Part shown: positions 1 through 7,850 of the stretch, piece after piece
Layout: every line of letters begins with the position of its first letter
How positions within the stretch are numbered: position 1 is the first letter of the stretch
NCBI GenBank assembly: GCA_002299125.1
Contig: DBNU01000113.1
Span: 1-18,226, forward strand
From: Proteobacteria bacterium UBA664
Lineage (GTDB): Bacteria; Pseudomonadota; Gammaproteobacteria; UBA7966
Direction: 5' to 3'
DNA length: 18,226 nt
Notes under the pieces: generated by a model
Databases searched by the model: none
The model's input: the letters and a program-made list of their open reading frames with translations, nothing else
What the model was told of the DNA's origin: nothing
Made by a program: the position numbers and the translations under genes

Positions 1-622
1 GCGGCAACTCGCCGTGCACCGGCGAGAGCAGCACCTCGCAGGCCTCGTGCAGGTGCCGCTCGGCGAGCACACCGCGCGCCCAGTCGTAGTCCGCGCGATC
101 GGCCAGCACGAACTTCACGGCGTCGTGCGGGTTGAGGCTCGCGAAGTTCGGCCAGTGGTTGCGTGCACATTCCCCGGAGCCCGGTGGCTTGAGGTCGAAC
201 ACCCGCGCGACCCGCACATCAACAGCGGTGGCATCGATGGCCCCGCTCGTCTCCAGCGACACCGCAAGGCCGGCGTCACAAAGGGCTCTCAGCAAGGCCA
301 GACAGCCGGCCTGGGCGAGTGGTTCGCCGCCGGTCACGCAGACCTGCCGCACCCCGTAACCCTGTACCTCCTGGACGAGCGCCGGCAGTTCGCGAAACAC
401 GCCGCCGCTGAAGGCGTAGGCGCTGTCACACCAGCGGCAGCGCAGCGGGCAGCCGGTCAGGCGCACGAAGACCGTGGGCAGGCCGGTGCGGATGGTCTCG
501 CCCTGCAGGGAGAGAAAGACCTCGGTGATGCGCAGCCGGGTGGCCGTGGCGGCGAGCGGCGAGGCAACCGCGCCGACGGGCGGCGCAGCCGTACCCGCGC
601 TCAGCCGCGCGTCAGCCGCCAC
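1..622 (-). CDS. queE: 7-carboxy-7-deazaguanine synthase QueE (C-terminus cut by window edge)
   Basis: Radical SAM enzyme that converts 6-carboxy-tetrahydropterin to 7-carboxy-7-deazaguanine in the queuosine/preQ0 pathway. The minus frame reads 207 residues before the window ends. Visible landmarks are TEVFLSLQGE (33-42), the CX3CX2C cluster motif at C58/C62/C65 (GCPLRCRWC), the SAM-binding VTGGEPL (96-102), SLETSG (122-127) and a FDLKPPGSGE segment (142-151). The best start is GTG at 622, because no ATG exists upstream of the conserved core. It overlaps the end of cpoB by 22 nt, so the two are probably translationally coupled. The N-terminal extension before TEVF is Ala-rich and longer than usual. 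The gene is absent from simple ORF lists because of the GTG start and missing stop. Identification is firm from the motifs and from its position after cpoB; about 20 C-terminal residues probably lie outside the window. Confidence 0.93.
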   Translation of the reverse strand, partial: MAADARLSAGTAAPPVGAVASPLAATATRLRITEVFLSLQGETIRTGLPTVFVRLTGCPLRCRWCDSAYAFSGGVFRELPALVQEVQGYGVRQVCVTGGEPLAQAGCLALLRALCDAGLAVSLETSGAIDATAVDVRVARVFDLKPPGSGECARNHWPNFASLNPHDAVKFVLADRADYDWARGVLAERHLHEACEVLLSPVHGELP

Positions 623-1662
623 CGTTCCAGTCGCTCTTCCGCGAGCCGAGCGGCAGTGCTCGTGGGATGTTCGGCCACCAGGGCCTTCAGCTCCTGCTCC
701 GCCTCCTCGCGTCGCCCAAGCTCGTAGAGACAATCACCGATCTTGAGTCGGGCGTGGGTGAGCTTTGCGCTTTGCGGGAAGTTCGCCACCAGTTGGCGGT
801 AGTGCGCGATCGCCGGCTCGAAGCGGCGGTTCACGTGGTGCGCCTCGCCCAGCCAGTACTGCGCGTTGTCCGCGTTGGGGCCGGTGGGGAAGTTGGCGAG
901 GTAGGCCTCGAAGCCAGCGATGGCCTGATCGTACTCGCCCGCTTTCAGCAGGCTGAAGGCCTCGCGGTAGGCCGCGGCCTCGTCCGGGGAAGCGGGAGTT
1001 GGAGCGACCGCGGCAACTGCGGGCCCGACCGGGGCATCCGCCGGGACCACCGGCTCGGGCACCGGGAGGTCAGGGCTGACCGGCCGCGGCAATTCGGCCG
1101 GTCCGGCCAGCGCCTGCGCTGGCGGCAGTGGCACGGATGGGGCCTCGGCGGGCGGAGCGGTGATCGGAGCGGCCGCGGGTATCGCGGGCGCATCACCGAC
1201 CACCGGGGCCGACGGGGCATCCACGGCGGCAGCGGCCCCCGGAAGGATACCGCCGGGGACGCCGCCCACTGCCAAACCCGGGGCCATGCCCGCCAGACCC
1301 GCCTTCAGGGTGGCGACCTCCGCCTCCAGCCGGCGCTTGTCGAGTTGCACCTGCCCGAGCGTATGCCCCTGCGATTCCAGCTCACCGCGAAGCTGCTTGA
1401 CCTCGCGATTCAGCCGCTCAACCTGACTGAGTAGATCGAGCAGGCCCTGGCCCCCGACCACGCGCTCGACGCGCGCGAGACGGGTTTCGAGGTCAGGACC
1501 AGACGGCGCGTCCTGTCGCACCACCGGGGGTGCGGCCACCGCGACCGGCGCCATGGCCGTGACTACGACCGTGACCAGGGCCAGAGCCGCGACCATGAGG
1601 CCGCCCCGCAGGGCGCTGCCTGGCCAGGGATGGCCCGCGGTCGGGGCGACCGGATCCCTCAT
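601..1662 (-). CDS. cpoB: Tol-Pal associated periplasmic protein CpoB (YbgF)
   Basis: Periplasmic factor that coordinates peptidoglycan synthesis with Tol-driven outer-membrane constriction (known for the family). The 353-residue product shows a signal peptide (hydrophobic 22-44, likely cleavage near AVAA44), a coiled coil at about 57-122 (ETRLARVERV onward, the trimerisation segment in homologues), a long Pro/Ala/Val-rich linker at about 123-226, and a C-terminal TPR domain at about 230-350 with repeats containing EYDQAIAGFEAYLANFP, FEPAIAHYRQLVANFP and REEAEQELKALVAEHP. E. coli CpoB is about 263 residues; the excess here is the linker. The ATG at 1662 overlaps the pal stop (ATGA) and has GAGG 7 nt upstream, so the start is well supported. 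It lies between pal and queE in the usual order. Confidence 0.95.
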   Translation of the reverse strand: MRDPVAPTAGHPWPGSALRGGLMVAALALVTVVVTAMAPVAVAAPPVVRQDAPSGPDLETRLARVERVVGGQGLLDLLSQVERLNREVKQLRGELESQGHTLGQVQLDKRRLEAEVATLKAGLAGMAPGLAVGGVPGGILPGAAAAVDAPSAPVVGDAPAIPAAAPITAPPAEAPSVPLPPAQALAGPAELPRPVSPDLPVPEPVVPADAPVGPAVAAVAPTPASPDEAAAYREAFSLLKAGEYDQAIAGFEAYLANFPTGPNADNAQYWLGEAHHVNRRFEPAIAHYRQLVANFPQSAKLTHARLKIGDCLYELGRREEAEQELKALVAEHPTSTAARLAEERLERWRLTRG

Positions 1663-2210
1663 CGGGGTGCCTCGTAAATCAGTTCAGCGCGGCGGTTGCG
1701 TTCCCAGGAGTACTCATCCGAACCGGTCTCGACCGGGCGCTCTTCGCCGTAGCTGACCGTGCGGATCTGATCCGCGCTGGCCCCGAGCAGGACGAGTTGA
1801 CGACGCAGGGCCAAGGCCCGGCGTTCGCCGAGGGCGATGTTGTATTCACGTGAGCCGCGCTCGTCGGCATGCCCCTCGATAACGACCCGTGCCCCACCGT
1901 TGGAGGCAAGGTAGGCGGCGTGCGCCTCGACGGAGGGACGGTAATCGGCGCGGACCTCGCTCGAGTCGAGCTCGAAGTAGAACACCCGGACGGCGAGCGG
2001 GCTCGCCGGGTCGTCCAGCGCGCCGCCCTGGAGACGGGACGGGTCAGCGACACCTTCCGTGCGCGCACCGTCAAGAGCGTCCATCTCGGCGCTTGAAATG
2101 GCGCGATCGTCGATCGGGGCGGCTGCTCCCTTCTCTGGGCTGGTGGAGCAGCCCGCCAGCCCACAGGCGAGCAGGACGATAGGGGCCAAATGGTGCATGC
2201 GGGACATCAT
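1659..2210 (-). CDS. pal: Peptidoglycan-associated lipoprotein Pal
   Basis: Outer-membrane lipoprotein that binds peptidoglycan and TolB. The 183-residue product has a type II signal peptide with lipobox LAGC, putting the lipidated cysteine at C21 followed by Ser (expected outer-membrane sorting). A variable linker (22-70) precedes an OmpA-like domain (about 73-183) with FYFELDSSEV, the peptidoglycan-binding GHADERGSREYN segment (113-124) and NRRAELIY (172-179). Two adjacent ATGs (2210, 2207) lie 11-14 nt after AAGGAG, so either may be used. The stop overlaps the cpoB start. A 79-bp gap containing a hairpin separates it from tolB, so extra regulation of pal is possible. Family length is normal. 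Confidence 0.97.
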   Translation of the reverse strand: MMSRMHHLAPIVLLACGLAGCSTSPEKGAAAPIDDRAISSAEMDALDGARTEGVADPSRLQGGALDDPASPLAVRVFYFELDSSEVRADYRPSVEAHAAYLASNGGARVVIEGHADERGSREYNIALGERRALALRRQLVLLGASADQIRTVSYGEERPVETGSDEYSWERNRRAELIYEAPR

Positions 2211-2257
2211 GTGTGGAGGTTCTCCTTGGGACAGGCTGGCCGGTAGTCATTGACGAC

Positions 2258-2280
2258 GGGCGTGCAGGCCGGGCACGCCC
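2258..2280 (-). other. Hairpin in the tolB-pal spacer
   Basis: A perfect 8-bp inverted repeat (GGGCGTGC at 2258-2265, GCACGCCC at 2273-2280) with a 7-nt loop lies just past the tolB stop. No T-run follows on the minus strand, so it is not a clear intrinsic terminator. It could act as a partial terminator or an mRNA processing/stability element between tolB and pal. The stem is seen directly; the role is inference. Confidence 0.4.
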
Positions 2281-2289
2281 ATCCGCTGG

Positions 2290-3591
2290 TTATTGCAGGA
2301 ACGGCCCCCAGGCGGGTTCGCGCACCTGACCATCGGGGACATTCAGGCGCTGGCGGACGCGACCGTCCACCGACACCGTGGCGAGTTCGGAGCCGCCGCG
2401 CCCCCGCGTTGCGTACATCAGGATCTGGCCGTTCGGGGCAAAGGTGGGGGATTCATCCAGGCCGGCGGTGGAGAGCACGGTAAAATCCCGCCGCCCGCCC
2501 AGTTCGAGCAGGCCGATGCGATAGGCACCCTCGACCCGCGTGACCATGGCAAGCCGGGAGCCGTCCGGTGACGGTACCGGGCGCGCATTGTAGTTGCCCT
2601 GTTCGAAGGTGATGCGCTGTGCCTCGCCACCCGTGGCCGCCACCCGATAGATCTGCGGGCTGCCACCCCGATCAGAGGTGAAGAAGAGGCTCCGCCCATC
2701 GGCCGACCACTGGGCCTCGGTGTCGATGGCCGGGTTGCGGGTGATGCGCTGATACTCCCCGGTGGTCAGCGACAGGATGTAGATCTCCGGGTCACCGTCA
2801 CGCGACAGCGTGAGCGCGAGTCGGCTGCCGTCCGGCGAGAAGGCCGGCGCACCATTGATGCCCTCCTCCGCCGAGACCACCCGCCGCGCACCCGTGGCGA
2901 GTTCCTGGATATACACCCGCGAACGCCGGCCTTCGAAGGAGGCGTAGGCGATGCGTGTGCCATCGGGCGACCAGGCCGGCGACAGCACCGGCTCCGGCGA
3001 GGACAGCAGGGTGACCGTGTTGGCACCGTCGCTGTCGGCGAGCTGGAGCGTGAACCGCTTGCCCTTTGCCGTTTCCTGCACCAGCACGTAGGCGATGCGC
3101 GTGGCGAAGGCACCCTTCAGGCCGGTGAGCTTCTCGAAGATGAGATCGGCAATGCGATGGGCCGTCAGGCGCAGATTGCGATCATTCGCCGGCGCCGCAA
3201 AGGCGAGGATCTGCTGGCCGCTCACCACATCGAGCACGCGGAACTCGATGTTGTAGCCGGTGGCAGTGCCCAGCACTTGCCCGATGACGAGGCTCTCGGC
3301 ACCAGCGGCCCGCCATTGGGCGAAGTCGACACCATCCAGAGTCTGCGGCATGCCGGGGAAACGGGTGGACTCCAGCGGGGCAAAGCGACCGCTCGAGGCC
3401 AGATCGGCCGTGATGATGCCGGCAACATCTTCCGGGACGGGCACCTGGGTACCGAAGGGGACGATGGCGATGGGCAGCCCTCGCGCCTCGCCCTGGGTAA
3501 TGCGAATCGTGAGCTCGGCCTGCGCCGGCCCGACGCAGAACAGGGGCAGAAGCAGGAACAACGTGCTGAGGTAACGGCGGAACAGGACCAC
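2290..3591 (-). CDS. tolB: Tol-Pal system periplasmic beta-propeller TolB
   Basis: Periplasmic component that binds Pal and is released by the TolQRA motor. With the start chosen here the product is 433 residues (E. coli TolB is 430). It has a signal peptide 1-25 ending GPAQA/E, an N-terminal TolB domain (about 26-160), then a beta-propeller with five recognisable SPDG-type blades: WSPDGTRIAYAS, FSPDGSRLALTL, WSADGRSLFFTS, PSPDGSRLAMVT and FAPNGQILMYAT. An in-frame ATG at 3654 would add 21 residues inside tolA and spoil the signal peptide. GTG at 3591 lies 4 nt after the tolA stop, has GAGG 9 nt upstream and gives a textbook signal peptide, so I prefer it. Confidence 0.96.
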   Translation of the reverse strand: MVLFRRYLSTLFLLLPLFCVGPAQAELTIRITQGEARGLPIAIVPFGTQVPVPEDVAGIITADLASSGRFAPLESTRFPGMPQTLDGVDFAQWRAAGAESLVIGQVLGTATGYNIEFRVLDVVSGQQILAFAAPANDRNLRLTAHRIADLIFEKLTGLKGAFATRIAYVLVQETAKGKRFTLQLADSDGANTVTLLSSPEPVLSPAWSPDGTRIAYASFEGRRSRVYIQELATGARRVVSAEEGINGAPAFSPDGSRLALTLSRDGDPEIYILSLTTGEYQRITRNPAIDTEAQWSADGRSLFFTSDRGGSPQIYRVAATGGEAQRITFEQGNYNARPVPSPDGSRLAMVTRVEGAYRIGLLELGGRRDFTVLSTAGLDESPTFAPNGQILMYATRGRGGSELATVSVDGRVRQRLNVPDGQVREPAWGPFLQ

Positions 3592-3595
3592 GAAA

Positions 3596-4750
3596 TCAAC
3601 CCTCGGGTGCAAAGACGAAGCGGATGGTGCGCATCTTATCGAACACCCTCGCATCGGTGGGCAGTGGCGAGGCCTTCAGCACCGCGCGCTCTGCCTGCCG
3701 ATCAAAGGCCGGATCACCACTGGAGCGCACCACCCGGGCCTCCAGCACCGTACCATCCGGGGCAAGTACGACCTGCAGATCGCAGGACAAACCGGGACGC
3801 AGATCAGGGTAGACGAACATCCCCTGTACCTTGGCCTGAATCCGCGCCGTGAGTTCAGCAATGAGACTGGCATCGGCGGCCGCCTTCGCGGCGGTCGCGC
3901 GCTCGGCCTCCTCCGCAGCCATGGCCTCCGCCAGCGCACGCTCACGTGCCTCGGCGGCAGCCCGCGCCTCGGCGGCACGCTTCTCCTCTTCGATGCGCTT
4001 CTTCTCCGCCAGGGCGGCGCGCTTCTCCTCTTCGATGCGCTTCTTCTCGGCCTCGGCCGCGCGTTTTTCTTCCTCGATGCGCTTTTTCTCGACCTCGGCC
4101 TGGCGCTTCTCCTCTTCGATGCGCTGCTTCTCTTCGGTCGCCTGGCGCTTTTCTTCCTCGATGCGCTTCTTCTCGGCCTCTATGCGCTGTTTCTCGGCGA
4201 CCGCCTGACGCTGAGCCTCTTCCGCCCGCTGCTTTTCCTCGACCGCCTGGCGTTTCTCCTCGTCGACGCGCAGCTTCTCTGCCTGTGCGGCCGCCAGGGC
4301 CTGCTCGGCGCTTTGCTTGCGTGCCTCCTCCTGCTCGCGTGCCACCTCCGCCCGCCGCTTCTCCTCGGTAAGGCGCGCCTGGTCCGCTTCGAGTTGCCGC
4401 TTCTCCTGCTCCGCCCGGGTACGCTCCGCCTCGAGCTTCAGCTTGTCGCGTTCGGCCTGTTCGCGGGCGCTGTCGGCATCCTTCGCCCGTTGCTCGGCCG
4501 CATCGGCCTTGCGCGCCAGATCTGCCTGCCGCTGGTCCTCCGCCGTGCGTTTTTCCAGATCCGCATCGCGCAGCCGCTGGAGTTCCTCGGCCACGAGATC
4601 ACCCGGCACCGCGACGGCGTGGATCACCTCGGTCGGCGCTGCCGCAATCGCCGCCGGCTGATCGAACTCGATCCCCACACCGAAGAGCACCAGCAATAGC
4701 GCGTGCAGGGCAAGCGACAGGGTGAGGGCGCGAAAGGTGGCTGGCTTCAT
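3596..4750 (-). CDS. tolA: Inner-membrane energy-transducing protein TolA
   Basis: Spans the periplasm and couples the TolQR proton-motive-force motor to TolB/Pal. The 384-residue product has an N-terminal membrane helix (about 8-26) with the S-x3-H pair (S12, H16) seen in TolA/TonB anchors. A very long charged Ala/Glu/Lys/Arg helix (domain II, about 52-295) follows, then a C-terminal TonB-like globular domain (about 298-384: VYPDLRPGLSCDLQVVLAPD, SSGDPAFDRQAERAV, IRFVFAPEG). The ATG at 4750 overlaps the tolR stop (ATGA). Domain II contains five near-exact 14-residue units, annotated separately. Confidence 0.95.
   Translation of the reverse strand: MKPATFRALTLSLALHALLLVLFGVGIEFDQPAAIAAAPTEVIHAVAVPGDLVAEELQRLRDADLEKRTAEDQRQADLARKADAAEQRAKDADSAREQAERDKLKLEAERTRAEQEKRQLEADQARLTEEKRRAEVAREQEEARKQSAEQALAAAQAEKLRVDEEKRQAVEEKQRAEEAQRQAVAEKQRIEAEKKRIEEEKRQATEEKQRIEEEKRQAEVEKKRIEEEKRAAEAEKKRIEEEKRAALAEKKRIEEEKRAAEARAAAEARERALAEAMAAEEAERATAAKAAADASLIAELTARIQAKVQGMFVYPDLRPGLSCDLQVVLAPDGTVLEARVVRSSGDPAFDRQAERAVLKASPLPTDARVFDKMRTIRFVFAPEG
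3965..4174 (-). repeat. 42-bp tandem repeat (x5) in the tolA coiled coil
   Basis: Residues 193-262 of TolA are five consecutive 14-residue units of the type EKKRIEEEKRAAEA, encoded by 42-bp DNA repeats. Variation is limited to positions 3 and 11-14 of each unit. Fourteen residues equal two heptads, so copy-number change would lengthen the helix without breaking register or reading frame. Confidence 0.85.
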
Positions 4751-5172
4751 GGTGCCGCAGGCTGTGTCATCAGGCCGACACCCGGCACCCCGGCCGCCTG
4801 CAGCAGGGCCATCGCCTCGACCACACGCTGGTAGGGCACGCTGCCGTCACCGTTGATGAGCACCTGGGCCTCGGGCCGGTTCATGCGCAGGGCCATCACC
4901 CGCGCCTGCAGGGTGGGGGCATCAACCGGGGCATCCTCACCCGCGCCATCGGCCACGTGAAAGGTACCCTCGGCATCCACCGAGACGATGATGGGCTCGA
5001 CCGGCGACTCCACGGGCTCCGCGGTCGCCTGCGGCAGTTCCACCTTCACGCCCTGGGTGACGAGTGGTGCCGCCACCATGAAGATGATGAGCAGCACCAG
5101 CATGACGTCGATGTAGGGCACGACGTTCATCTCGGCCATGATCTTCGCGCGTCGCCGCGACTTCATCCCCAC
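4747..5172 (-). CDS. tolR: Tol-Pal system inner-membrane protein TolR
   Basis: ExbD/TolR-family protein that forms the proton channel with TolQ. It has one membrane helix (about 17-37, NVVPYIDVMLVLLIIFMV) carrying the essential Asp (D22 here, matching D23 of E. coli) and a C-terminal periplasmic domain. The length is 141 residues from the chosen start. Three in-frame starts are possible: GTG 5181 abuts the Shine-Dalgarno, GTG 5172 sits 7 nt after GGAGGT, and ATG 5166 sits 13 nt after it. GTG 5172 fits best, ATG 5166 is the main alternative. The stop overlaps the tolA start. Unusually, about 346 bp of repeats separate it from tolQ, and it has its own strong ribosome-binding site. Confidence 0.95.
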   Translation of the reverse strand: MGMKSRRRAKIMAEMNVVPYIDVMLVLLIIFMVAAPLVTQGVKVELPQATAEPVESPVEPIIVSVDAEGTFHVADGAGEDAPVDAPTLQARVMALRMNRPEAQVLINGDGSVPYQRVVEAMALLQAAGVPGVGLMTQPAAP

Positions 5173-5181
5173 CGTACGCAC

Positions 5182-5518
5182 CTCCAGCCGGGAAGGGTGC
5201 GCTGACGGGCGTCATGTGCGCACAGTCGGCCCCGCCCGGACCTCCGGCTTGCGCTGGCTGGCCGCCGCAACGTCATCGTCAACAGTCCCGGCGCGGGAGC
5301 TCCGTAATCGACCGTCAGGCTTGCGCTGGCTGGCCGCCGCAACGTCATCCCCGCGCAGGCGGGGATCCAGTTCTTCCCAACGATGGCGGAACGTCGCTGG
5401 ATCCCCGCCTGCGCGGGGATGACGGGATTCGCGGGGATGACGGGACTCGCGGGGATGACGGGACTCACGCCGTTGACAGGTTTCGCGAGAATTACGACGG
5501 GGTGCAGAGCCGACCGCA
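5182..5518. repeat. Repeat-filled spacer between tolQ and tolR
   Basis: No gene is present. The spacer holds a perfect 32-bp direct repeat (5246-5277 and 5318-5349), a perfect 28-bp inverted pair (5343-5370 and 5397-5424, 26-nt centre), and three 18-bp tandem units GCGGGGATGACGGGAYTC (5413-5466). The inverted-pair units are themselves hairpins (ATCCCCGC/GCGGGGAT around a 4-nt loop). Translated, they yield peptides such as VIPAQAGIQ, a well-known sign of intergenic repeats wrongly called as ORFs. They resemble REP/BIME or neisserial dRS3-type elements in organisation. Confidence 0.85.
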
Positions 5519-6193
5519 TCAGTGATGCGCCTGCCGCTGCAGGATGGAAGAGAACTCCTCCATGAACAGCTCATAGCGGTTATAGAGTCGATCGACGTCG
5601 CTCGTGTAACGGTTGTAGGCCACCACGGCCGGGATGGCAGCAAAGAGCCCCATTGCGGTAGCCACCAGCGCCTCAGAGATACCGGGCGCGACCATGGCAA
5701 GGGTGGCCTGATGCTGATTACCCAGGGCCTGGAAGGAATTCATGATGCCCCACACCGTGCCAAACAGGCCGACGTAGGGCGACACCGAGCCGATGGTGGC
5801 CAGCACGGGCAGGTTGGCCTCGAGCCCTTCCATCTCGCGGCCCTGTGCCACCCGCATGGCGCGCTGGGCACCCTCGACGATATCCATCGCCGCGACGCCA
5901 TCACGCTTGCGCAGGCGTGCGTATTCCTTGAAGCCTGCCTCGAAGATCTTCTCCATGCCCTCCGGTCGGGCGCGACCGGCCGTGATGCGCTGATAGAGAA
6001 CGGCGAGGTCCTCCGAGGCCCAGAAGCGGTCCTCGAACTCCTCCGCCGCGCGACGCGCGCTGAGAATGGCGCGACGCTTGCCGAAGATGAGGGTCCAGGA
6101 GGCCACGGAGGCGGCCAGCAGCATCAGCATCACGCCCTTGACCAGCCAGCTCGCCTGCCAGACGAGATTGGCGATCGACAAATCATGTTCCAT
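5519..6193 (-). CDS. tolQ: Tol-Pal system inner-membrane protein TolQ
   Basis: MotA/TolQ/ExbB-family proton-channel subunit. The 224-residue product (E. coli about 230) has a first membrane helix at about 10-33 (VWQASWLVKGVMLMLLAASV), a cytoplasmic loop, and two C-terminal helices. These include the conserved VGLFGTVWGIMNSFQAL segment and SEALVATAMGLFAAIPAVVAY. A longer open frame reaches 6352, but the ATG at 6193 begins MEHDLSIANLVWQASW, matching the family N-terminus. It overlaps the ybgC stop by 11 nt, implying coupled translation. A hairpin-rich spacer follows the stop before tolR. Confidence 0.96.
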   Translation of the reverse strand: MEHDLSIANLVWQASWLVKGVMLMLLAASVASWTLIFGKRRAILSARRAAEEFEDRFWASEDLAVLYQRITAGRARPEGMEKIFEAGFKEYARLRKRDGVAAMDIVEGAQRAMRVAQGREMEGLEANLPVLATIGSVSPYVGLFGTVWGIMNSFQALGNQHQATLAMVAPGISEALVATAMGLFAAIPAVVAYNRYTSDVDRLYNRYELFMEEFSSILQRQAHH

Positions 6194-6617
6194 TCGGAAA
6201 GGTCTCCAGCAGATCGAGTGGCATGCGCACGGGACGGAAACGGCCATCGATGCAGACCACCTGCACCGCGGCGGATACGAGCAGCGTGCCGTCCTCGTGG
6301 AACACGTGCTGAGTGAGATCCATGCTGGCCCCACGCCGGCGCTCAGCCACAACCGTCACGCAGAGGAGGTCATCGAGCCGCGCCGGGGCGTGGAAATCGA
6401 GGGTCATCCGTCGCACCGCAAACACCGGCTGCCCTGCCTCCATGCGCGCCCGTTGTCCGACACCCAGACTGCGCAACCATTCAGTGCGCGCGCGTTCCAT
6501 GAAGCGCAGATAGGTGGCGTGATAGACCACGCCGCCCGCATCGGTATCCTCCCAGTAGACCCGGGCCGCCCATTGGAAGTGGGCCTGCATCGCCTGGATT
6601 GCTGGGAGCGCCCCCAT
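6183..6617 (-). CDS. ybgC: Tol-Pal associated acyl-CoA thioesterase YbgC
   Basis: Hotdog-fold (4-hydroxybenzoyl-CoA thioesterase family) enzyme of the cytoplasm, thought to act on acyl-CoA or acyl-ACP linked to phospholipid metabolism. The signature RVYWEDTDAGGVVYHATY contains the catalytic Asp of TDAGG (D26 from ATG 6617), followed by FMERARTEWL. The product is 144 residues from ATG 6617. From ATG 6590 it is 135, which aligns almost exactly with the 134-residue E. coli protein. Neither has a strong Shine-Dalgarno, so the start is uncertain. It is the first gene of the tol block, 6 nt after the ruvB stop, and its end overlaps tolQ. Confidence 0.94.
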   Translation of the reverse strand: MGALPAIQAMQAHFQWAARVYWEDTDAGGVVYHATYLRFMERARTEWLRSLGVGQRARMEAGQPVFAVRRMTLDFHAPARLDDLLCVTVVAERRRGASMDLTQHVFHEDGTLLVSAAVQVVCIDGRFRPVRMPLDLLETFPNGT

Positions 6618-6623
6618 CGCGGC

Positions 6624-7673
6624 TCAGGCACCACCGAGAAGGTCGCCACTGCTCGGCGCGACGAGATTGGCGGCGGGCGGATCGTAGCCGAAGTGCAGCC
6701 AGCAGTTCTGCGTGGCGGCGCGCCCGCGCGGGGTACGCATCATGAAGCCCTGCTGGATGAGGAACGGTTCAATGACATCTTCGATGGTGCCACGTTCCTC
6801 ACCGATGGCGGCGGCGAGGCTCTCCACACCGACCGGACCGCCGTCGAACTTCTGCAGAATGGCGAGCAGCAGCTTGCGGTCCATCATGTCCAGGCCGTGA
6901 CTGTCGACCGCCAGCAGATCGAGCGCGCGATCGGCCACCTCCGCCGTGATGTGTCCGCCGGCGCGCACCTCGGCGTAGTCGCGTACGCGCCGGAGCAGAC
7001 GATTGGCGATCCGCGGCGTGCCCCGCGAACGTCTGGCCAACTGCGCCGCACCCGCCTCATCGATCCGGCAACCGAGGATCTGGCCGGCGCGGAGCACGAT
7101 GCGGGCGAGGTCGTCCTCACGATAGAACTCCAGCCGTTGCACGATCCCGAAACGGTCACGCAAGGGTGAGGTGAGCAGGCCGGCGCGCGTGGTGGCACCA
7201 ACCAGCGTGAAGCGTGGCAGATCGAGCTTGATGGCGCGCGCGGCCGGTCCCTCGCCAATCATGATGTCGAGCTGGTAGTCCTCCATCGCCGGGTAGAGGA
7301 TCTCCTCGACCACCGGCGACAACCGGTGGATCTCGTCGATGAAGAGCACGTCATTCGGTTCGAGGTTGGTAAGCAGGGCGGCGAGGTCCCCCGGCCGTTC
7401 CAGCACCGGGCCGGAGGTCTGGCGCAGATGCACCCCCATCTCGTTGGCGATGATGTGCGCGAGGGTGGTCTTGCCGAGCCCGGGCGGGCCAAACACCAGA
7501 CAGTGATCGAGGGCCTCGGCGCGGCCACGGGCCGCCGCGATGAACACGCTCATCTGTTCATGCACGGCCGGCTGACCCACGTATTCCGCCAGCCGGCGCG
7601 GGCGCAGCACCTGCTCGGCGGAGAGGTCCTCGGGTGCGGCGGTGGGCGTGACGACGGGCGTCGTGGGGGGCAT
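6624..7673 (-). CDS. ruvB: Holliday junction branch migration ATPase RuvB
   Basis: AAA+ hexameric motor that drives branch migration with RuvA. The 349-residue product shows Walker A GPPGLGKTT (62-70), Walker B VLFIDEIH (109-116), sensor 1 GATTRAG (159-165), the LRDRFG arginine-finger region (171-176), and a C-terminal winged helix (about 265-330) ending QQGFMMRTPRGR. The N-terminal 20 residues are Thr/Pro/Val-rich and variable. The ATG at 7673 has only a weak ribosome-binding site. The gene is separated from ruvA by 177 bp, wider than usual in ruvAB operons, and sits 6 nt before ybgC. Confidence 0.97.
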   Translation of the reverse strand: MPPTTPVVTPTAAPEDLSAEQVLRPRRLAEYVGQPAVHEQMSVFIAAARGRAEALDHCLVFGPPGLGKTTLAHIIANEMGVHLRQTSGPVLERPGDLAALLTNLEPNDVLFIDEIHRLSPVVEEILYPAMEDYQLDIMIGEGPAARAIKLDLPRFTLVGATTRAGLLTSPLRDRFGIVQRLEFYREDDLARIVLRAGQILGCRIDEAGAAQLARRSRGTPRIANRLLRRVRDYAEVRAGGHITAEVADRALDLLAVDSHGLDMMDRKLLLAILQKFDGGPVGVESLAAAIGEERGTIEDVIEPFLIQQGFMMRTPRGRAATQNCWLHFGYDPPAANLVAPSSGDLLGGA

Positions 7674-7850
7674 TGCGGTCCGGCTGGGGTGGAACGGGAT
7701 CGTCGGGAGTGTAGGGAAACGCCGGCTGGGTGTCGCTGTCGGTCTTTACGAAGCAGGTGGACTGTGCCGTTCTGTCAGGGTGCCGCGGATCCGGTTGCAG
7801 CCTTCCCGCGCCCCGGCCCTTGCGCCCCGGCGGCCGCAGCGCGGGACGGA

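Noticed and set aside
5163..5700. Minus- and plus-strand open frames giving peptides such as VIPAQAGIQ and PRLRGDD
   Set aside because: These are translations of the intergenic hairpin repeats, a well-known source of false genes; they also overlap tolQ and tolR ends.
7674..7850. Possible small gene or RNA in the ruvA-ruvB gap
   Set aside because: No convincing open frame, ribosome-binding site or strong hairpin was found in the 177 bp.
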